Shown here: one piece after another, positions 23,226 through 27,385 of the stretch
How positions within the stretch are numbered: position 1 is the first letter of the stretch
Layout of the letters: every line of letters starts with the position of its first letter
Origin: Chrysochromulina tobinii
Lineage: Eukaryota > Haptophyta > Prymnesiales > Chrysochromulinaceae
NCBI GenBank assembly: GCA_001275005.1
Contig: JWZX01003233.1
Location: 1-27,385 of the forward strand
Length of the DNA stretch: 27,385 nt
Direction of reading: 5' to 3'
Notes under the pieces: generated by a model
Told to the model about the DNA's origin: nothing
The model's database searches: none
What the model saw: the letters and a program-made list of their open reading frames with translations, nothing else
Made by a program: the position numbers and the translations under genes

Positions 23226-23578
23226 TGAGGAACCTATGTGTGGACTTTGAACGGCTCGTCTTTCGTATAACAGTCACTCTTTAGAGCGTGTAGCGAGAGC
23301 ATCCTCGATCAGGATCGGCCCCGCAGACCGGATCGATTTTTGTCCCTTCGATAAGACGATCTTGAAGACGATTCTCACTATGATTTGACTTTTGACATTT
23401 TGGTCAACGTTTTCGACGAATGATCTTACAATACCGCACACGCATGTGCGCGCCCCGCGACGTGATACCCACGGAGCATGCTGTGCAGAACGCTTAAACT
23501 TGACTTGACTTGCGTGAGTGTCAGATTGAGGGACCGTTCGCGCGTCGAACGTCGGTCGAGACGCGAGCGCTTTGGATC
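23226..23578. promoter_or_regulatory. Intergenic region upstream of MDR oxidoreductase
   Basis: 353 bases, AT-rich for this window. It has scattered TTGAC/TTGAC-like words near 23385-23410 and a clear array at 23496-23514. No ATG-initiated coding frame is supported before 23579. Confidence 0.45.
23496..23514 (+). promoter_or_regulatory. TTGAC pentamer array upstream of MDR gene
   Basis: Reads AAACTTGACTTGACTTGCG, ending 64 bases before the ATG at 23579, in gene orientation. It matches the arrays at 13807, 18375 and 18434. Confidence 0.4.
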
Positions 23579-24664
23579 ATGCGCAAAGCTGTGTACGACA
23601 AGAGTGCGCCTGATGGCGTGCGGACAACGAGCTCGAGCGCGGCACCGTCTCGCTGTGGGCATAGCTCGGTGCTCATCCAGGTGCGCGCCGCGGGCATCAA
23701 TCCGGTTGACGCAAAGCACGTGTTCGCTGACAAGCTGCCAGAGTCGATGGCAGGATTTGCGCAGTCCGTGGTCAACGGTCGAATCCCGGGATTTGACTTT
23801 GCGGGCATAGTGCTGGACGCTCCTCCCGGGTCAGGCTTCACGTCGGGGGACGAGGTCTTTGGCATTCAAGGGCCGATGAAAGGCACGCTCGCCGAGCGCA
23901 TCCTAGTTTCCTGTGCCCAGGTGGCGTACAAGCCAGTCGGGATCTCCTTCATCGAGGCGGCCGTGCTGCCCCTCGTCGGAATCACCGCCTTGCAGGTCTT
24001 CGAGCAGCACGCGCTGCAGGCGGGCCAGCACCTCCTTGTCATCGGTGCGAGCGGCGGCGTGGGCCACATCGCGACGCAGCTCGCACATCGCCTCGGCGCT
24101 CGCGTCACGGCCATCTGTAGCGCTTGCAACGCTGAGCTCGTACGGTCGCTCGGCGCTGACAGCGTAGTCCCTTATGACGGCGGAACGGCTGCGTGGCTCC
24201 CAATGCTCGAGCGTATCGTCAGGACCCACGGGCCCTTCCACTTGGTCTTTGACACCGTGTCCTCTCACGAGAAAAGGGACAAGGAAGCCGCGTACGAGTC
24301 GACCATTCGGCAAGCGGCGAGCGTGCCTCTGCTTGCTGCGGGCCTGAAGCATCAGTACGTCGTCATCGGTGCGAGTACGGGCTCGTGGGCCAAGGCTGCC
24401 ATCAAGCGCGTGATCGGCCTCAACTGCTTCGAGGCGGGACGCGAGCTATTTTGGATCGATCCGTTTCGGTGCACTGCCCAGCTGGCGGCCCTGAGGCAAG
24501 CCATCGACGAAGGCAAGCTGCGCCCGCAAGTCAGCGCCACGATGAGCTTCACGGATGGAGGCGTCCAGAGCGCCTTTCGCCAGCTGCGCTCGCGTCGCGT
24601 GGTGGGCAAATTGGCTGTCGATCTGTCACGCCTCCAGGATGAGGACCCGGCGTTGGGCTCTTAA
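23579..24664 (+). CDS. Zinc-independent MDR-family NAD(P)H oxidoreductase (quinone reductase-like)
   Basis: Medium-chain dehydrogenase/reductase proteins of this type use NADPH to reduce quinones or activated double bonds. The 361-residue frame starts MRKAVYDKSAPDG and shows the GroES-like N-terminal fold: VLIQVRAAGINPVDAKHV, then PGFDFAGIVLDAP, GDEVFG at residues 90-95 and GTLAERILVSC. AAVLPLVGITALQVFEQHAL precedes the Rossmann dinucleotide site, GASGGVGHIATQLAHRLGAR, at residues 156-175, followed by a second half typical of the family (GADSVVPYDG, FHLVFDTVSS). The cysteine/histidine zinc ligands of alcohol dehydrogenases are not evident, which fits the zeta-crystallin/RTN4IP1-like branch. 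The substrate cannot be told from sequence. The longer frame begins with a TTG, so ATG 23579 is used. No intron is needed. Confidence 0.92.
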   Translation: MRKAVYDKSAPDGVRTTSSSAAPSRCGHSSVLIQVRAAGINPVDAKHVFADKLPESMAGFAQSVVNGRIPGFDFAGIVLDAPPGSGFTSGDEVFGIQGPMKGTLAERILVSCAQVAYKPVGISFIEAAVLPLVGITALQVFEQHALQAGQHLLVIGASGGVGHIATQLAHRLGARVTAICSACNAELVRSLGADSVVPYDGGTAAWLPMLERIVRTHGPFHLVFDTVSSHEKRDKEAAYESTIRQAASVPLLAAGLKHQYVVIGASTGSWAKAAIKRVIGLNCFEAGRELFWIDPFRCTAQLAALRQAIDEGKLRPQVSATMSFTDGGVQSAFRQLRSRRVVGKLAVDLSRLQDEDPALGS

Positions 24665-25175
24665 CCTGGTACCTGCTTTTCGTTCTTTCTCAGCTTTTCG
24701 TGGCGCCCCACATGTGCTGCAGTACTGCAATGAAGTTCATTTTACGCTGCCCGCTATACAAAACAGCCCCGCTGGGCAAACCTTGGGTGTTACTCTTAGA
24801 GGTGTACACCCTGACGGGTGAGAGTCGAGACGGGTCGTCGACCTTCCGTATTGCAGACTCACTTGACGTGAAGTGTCACGCACTTAAAGTCACGCACTTC
24901 GACTTAAACTTCGACAAACTTCGACTTAAAACTTCGACCTCCCATCCCGGGGGCGCGGTCTCTTGACCACACTTCGAAACTCACGGTGCTCAATACTTGT
25001 GTTGACCGGAGGCAGCAGAGCCGACGCTTTAGACCCTGTTGAGACGGAGGTGTTGTGGGCGCGAGCGCGCGGGCGCGGACGTGAAAGTCTTGTACCGGAA
25101 CGTGAATGTGTGTTATGAGATTGCGATTTTCCATGTTGGTGTGAACGTTAACAGTCTGCGGCTCCTTTGACAACA
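24665..25175. other. Intergenic region with short direct repeats
   Basis: 511 bases between two plus-strand genes. The notable content is the nested repeat cluster at 24874-24940; the rest has no supported gene. AT content is higher than in neighbouring coding regions. Confidence 0.5.
24874..24940. repeat. Nested ACTTCGAC / CACGCACTT direct repeats
   Basis: GTCACGCACTT occurs twice, followed by three to four copies of AACTTCGAC and two of CTTCGACTTAAA within 67 bases. A related TTGACGTGAAGTG word lies just before. It could be a promoter element cluster or simple replication slippage. Confidence 0.6.
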
Positions 25176-26291
25176 ATGCGCGGCCCTAAGGTTCAGCTCA
25201 CAGCGATGGCCATCGTCGGCTGCGCGTACTGCTTGCTCTACCCGGCGTTCGCCGCGCCGGTCGTCGATATGACCTCCTTTCAGGAGCAGCAGGAGCAGCA
25301 CCAGCACAAGGCCGACGCGCTGCCCGATGGCAGCGCAAGCAGTAGCACCGATTCGCCTCCGCCACCTCCTGCACGCGCCGCGCCGCTCGAGCCTCTGAGC
25401 TCTCACGAGTATCACTGCAAGGAGGGCAGCTGCAACGTGTGCCACTTTCGGCCGAGCGAGATCTCTCCGAGGAATGCCTTCCAGCCCCTGCCGGGTGGCG
25501 ACAGCCCTCAGGGCCGCGTCGAAGGGACCAATGTGACGGGGGCTGAGCTGGCTGAGTACGGCATCCGCTTCCTGCAAGTCGGAGGCGACTGGTGGAACAA
25601 GTGTGGCGACGGCTGGCTCAACGCCGATTTCGTCTACACGCGGCTGCCTGTGGGCTTCGTGTGCGAGGACTGGCGCACGGGCCGGTACATCCTGCGTCAG
25701 GACGCAGGCCACCGCTGGCCGTTCGAGGATGGCTCCTTCGACATCGTGTACTCGGAGCACATGTTCGAGCACATCCTACCCATGGACGGCGCCACCTTCC
25801 TGCGTGAGATGTACCGCGTGCTAAGGCCCGGCGGCATCATGCGCGTCACAACGCCCGACCTCGAAAAGTATCTGGTAGGCTACGTCCAGCGCAAGGAGAA
25901 CAACTTCCTCCAGGAGCACGCGGCGCGCTTCCCGCCGATGGGAAAGCTTGGCCCGCCATACACCGCCGCGACCATCGTCAACAACATCTTCCGCAACTAC
26001 GAGCACCGGTGGGTGTACGACTTTGAAGAGTTCGTTGCATGCGCGGCGAAGGCGGGAATCCCAAAGGAGGCGGTGACGCACTCGTCGCGGCTCGGGCCCG
26101 ACCTGCCGCCAAGCTTCCGGGAGGCCGTCGAGGCCGCTGAGGTGGTCGCCACCGCGCGCCGGCAGAAGGGCAAGCGCGAGGACCCGACGCGCTGTTGGCT
26201 CGAGCAGGAGGTGCGAGAGCCTGAGACGCTCTACGTGACGATCAAGAAGCCGCTCGGCGCCGCGCACGATGCCGACGCGCATGCCGGATGA
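25176..26291 (+). CDS. SAM-dependent methyltransferase with N-terminal signal anchor
   Basis: Class I methyltransferases transfer a methyl group from S-adenosylmethionine. The 371-residue frame begins MRGPKVQLTAMAIVGCAYCL, a hydrophobic segment (residues about 8-28) that should be a signal peptide or type II membrane anchor. A Gln/Ser/Pro-rich stalk (35-70) follows, then three cysteines (81, 86, 89). The catalytic fold shows LQVGGDWWNKCGDGWLNADF (133-152, a degenerate SAM site of the GWxNxD kind), then WPFEDGSFDIVYSEHMFEHI (181-200) and FLREMYRVLRPGGIMRVTTP (208-227), both hallmarks of the Methyltransf_11 type. A stalked, signal-anchored layout suggests a lumenal Golgi or secretory enzyme, perhaps acting on glycans or lipids; this is inference. 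The frame extends to TTG 25167, but ATG 25176 is the likely start. Confidence 0.87.
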   Translation: MRGPKVQLTAMAIVGCAYCLLYPAFAAPVVDMTSFQEQQEQHQHKADALPDGSASSSTDSPPPPPARAAPLEPLSSHEYHCKEGSCNVCHFRPSEISPRNAFQPLPGGDSPQGRVEGTNVTGAELAEYGIRFLQVGGDWWNKCGDGWLNADFVYTRLPVGFVCEDWRTGRYILRQDAGHRWPFEDGSFDIVYSEHMFEHILPMDGATFLREMYRVLRPGGIMRVTTPDLEKYLVGYVQRKENNFLQEHAARFPPMGKLGPPYTAATIVNNIFRNYEHRWVYDFEEFVACAAKAGIPKEAVTHSSRLGPDLPPSFREAVEAAEVVATARRQKGKREDPTRCWLEQEVREPETLYVTIKKPLGAAHDADAHAG

Positions 26292-26557
26292 GCGGCCGAG
26301 GCCCTCCGCGCTAGTCGCGGCCCGGAAGACGGCCCGGAAAACGAATCACACGGAGGTGTGCGGCACTGCGTCGACGTGTCCGCGCCACTGCGCGGCAGCA
26401 AGGATCGGCGCGATGTCCAGAAACTACGGCCTGTAACTAAGGTGAGAAAGACTCTGTGTAAGTGCGAGGGGAGGGCACGTTTCCGCGTTTGTCGTTTCAC
26501 ACAAGTTTTCCGCGACTCGTTCCGCACTCGCGCTGCTTTTCCTCCGCATGTTGGCGG
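26292..26557. other. Intergenic region
   Basis: 266 bases between the methyltransferase stop and the next ATG. The plus frame of the next gene is open back to a GTG at 26462 but has no ATG there. No feature stands out. Confidence 0.5.
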
Positions 26558-26797
26558 ATGGCCAAGAAGGGTAAGAAGGGCGGCGGTGGCGGCGCCAAAA
26601 AGAAAGACGCGTATGTACCAACGGCAGTGCCGCTGAGGCCGATGATGCAGCACACGCCAAATGATGAGCCAATCCCAATATCCATCCGCGGCCGCACGTG
26701 GAGTGTCATGGATTTCACCGTTCGTCTTCCAATATCCTCAACCGTCGGCGACCTCGCTGAGGTGATTGCAAATCGACAAGGCAGGAGGAGCGGCTCA

Positions 26798-26829
<32 letters not shown>

Positions 26830-27274
26830 CAGCCTCGGCAGTGAATTCTCCCTGTACCGTGGAGAGGTGGTGCAGGGAGTGTACATGCTGCGTGATCCAC
26901 TTCAGCGTCTGGGCGACGTCGATTGGCCCGATCGCGACGCGCGCATCGTGACGTACGACTACCTACCCACCGGCTTCTGGTACGCAATTGCAACGCGTGT
27001 CGTCAGCAAGCGTCCCAGTAGCGCCGGGGTGGCGCGACGCTCGCAATCAGATCCCTTCGAGCCACGCTTGTTCCCGGTTGACTGGCGAGGATCTCTGAGC
27101 GCCAAAGTGGCGCCCGTCAGCATTGACATCATGCACCCGGCGAGCATGGGTGTTATCAGCTTAGGAGCCTCATCATACACTCCGTACACGCTGTACGATC
27201 AGGGTCAGCACAAGAGGATCAGCAGGCCAGGCAGCGCGATTGACCGTGGGAATAGCTGTAGGCCGGGGGGGTGA
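26558..27274 (+). CDS. Uncharacterised protein with basic N-terminus and possible ubiquitin-like domain, 238 aa
   Basis: I do not recognise this gene. The ATG at 26558 starts a Lys/Gly-rich tail (MAKKGKKGGGGGAKKKDAYV). Residues 40-145 read as a compact domain, SIRGRTWSVMDFTVRLPIS, TVGDLAEVIANRQGR, a polyserine insertion, then FSLYRGEVVQGVYMLRDPLQ and RIVTYDYLPTGFWY. The order of strands and helix (strand-strand-helix 'TVGDLAEVI'-strand 'FSLYRGE') is reminiscent of a ubiquitin-like beta-grasp domain, but this is inference. The polyserine is encoded by an (AGC)n tract, so its length is probably variable. The C-terminal part is Ser/Arg/Tyr-rich and probably unstructured. The stop at 27272-27274 follows a run of seven G, so an indel or splice site there could change the real C-terminus. 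Confidence 0.65.
26797..26835 (+). repeat. (AGC)n microsatellite coding for polyserine
   Basis: About a dozen AGC codons with one AGT interruption inside the 238-residue protein, between a predicted helix and strand. Confidence 0.9.
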
Positions 27275-27385
27275 TTGTCGAGAGGCCCAACTCAGTGTCG
27301 TCGATGCGCGTGCGGTCGGAGCGCACGGCGTTGGACTGAAGAGGTCGAGTGCCTGCTTGAATCCACAAAACCCTACCGGTCCCTA
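27275..27385. other. Right-edge sequence
   Basis: 111 bases after the last stop, with no supported feature. It may be 3' UTR or an intron of the preceding gene. Confidence 0.4.

Noticed and set aside
1-27385. tRNA, rRNA, transposase or viral genes
   Set aside because: No cloverleaf-like boxes, rRNA segments, transposase, integrase or reverse transcriptase motifs were recognised on either strand by eye.

Overview
This window is nuclear DNA from a GC-rich eukaryote. Evidence is the set of eukaryote-only families (kinesin motor, UBC9-type E2, IQ and EF-hand proteins, ADCK-type kinase), protein-coding frames that can only be joined through GT-AG introns of about 70-115 bases, no operon-like layout, and many low-complexity tracts. 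A bestrophin-type channel and an S1-domain protein both begin with a secretory-type leader. In algae with secondary plastids that often marks plastid or secretory targeting, so a haptophyte or similar chromist alga is my best guess. That is inference; no rRNA or marker gene is present.

Left third: an armadillo-like repeat gene (minus strand, cut by the window edge) is divergent, across only 70 bases, from a very long plus-strand series of coding segments (1460-9823). The segments carry IQ motifs, a pair of EF-hands, an Ala/Glu/Lys-rich helix, more IQ motifs, long Ser/Pro/Arg-rich low-complexity regions and a C-terminal kinesin motor. I read them as one gene of about 2,700 residues, because no clear break is visible and two of the three frame changes are explained by in-phase introns. 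Separate genes remain possible.

Middle: an unrecognised minus-strand gene (9917-11029), a bestrophin-family channel gene with an N-terminal EF-hand split by a 69-base intron (11648-13672, minus), a UBC9-like E2 (13877-14428, plus), an ADCK/ABC1-family kinase-like gene (15024-16925, minus), and a divergent pair of unrecognised genes (17595-18350 minus, 18457-19941 plus).

Right third: a small basic ORF (20164-20541, plus), a coiled-coil protein (20636-22348, minus), an S1 RNA-binding protein with a leader and a 105-base intron (22578-23225, plus), an MDR-family oxidoreductase (23579-24664, plus), a signal-anchored methyltransferase (25176-26291, plus) and a small protein that may be ubiquitin-like (26558-27274, plus).

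The genes do not form an obvious pathway. The most notable items are the calcium/calmodulin-type modules joined to a kinesin with altered switch motifs, and a tandem TTGAC pentamer lying just upstream of four predicted starts, always in the orientation of the gene.
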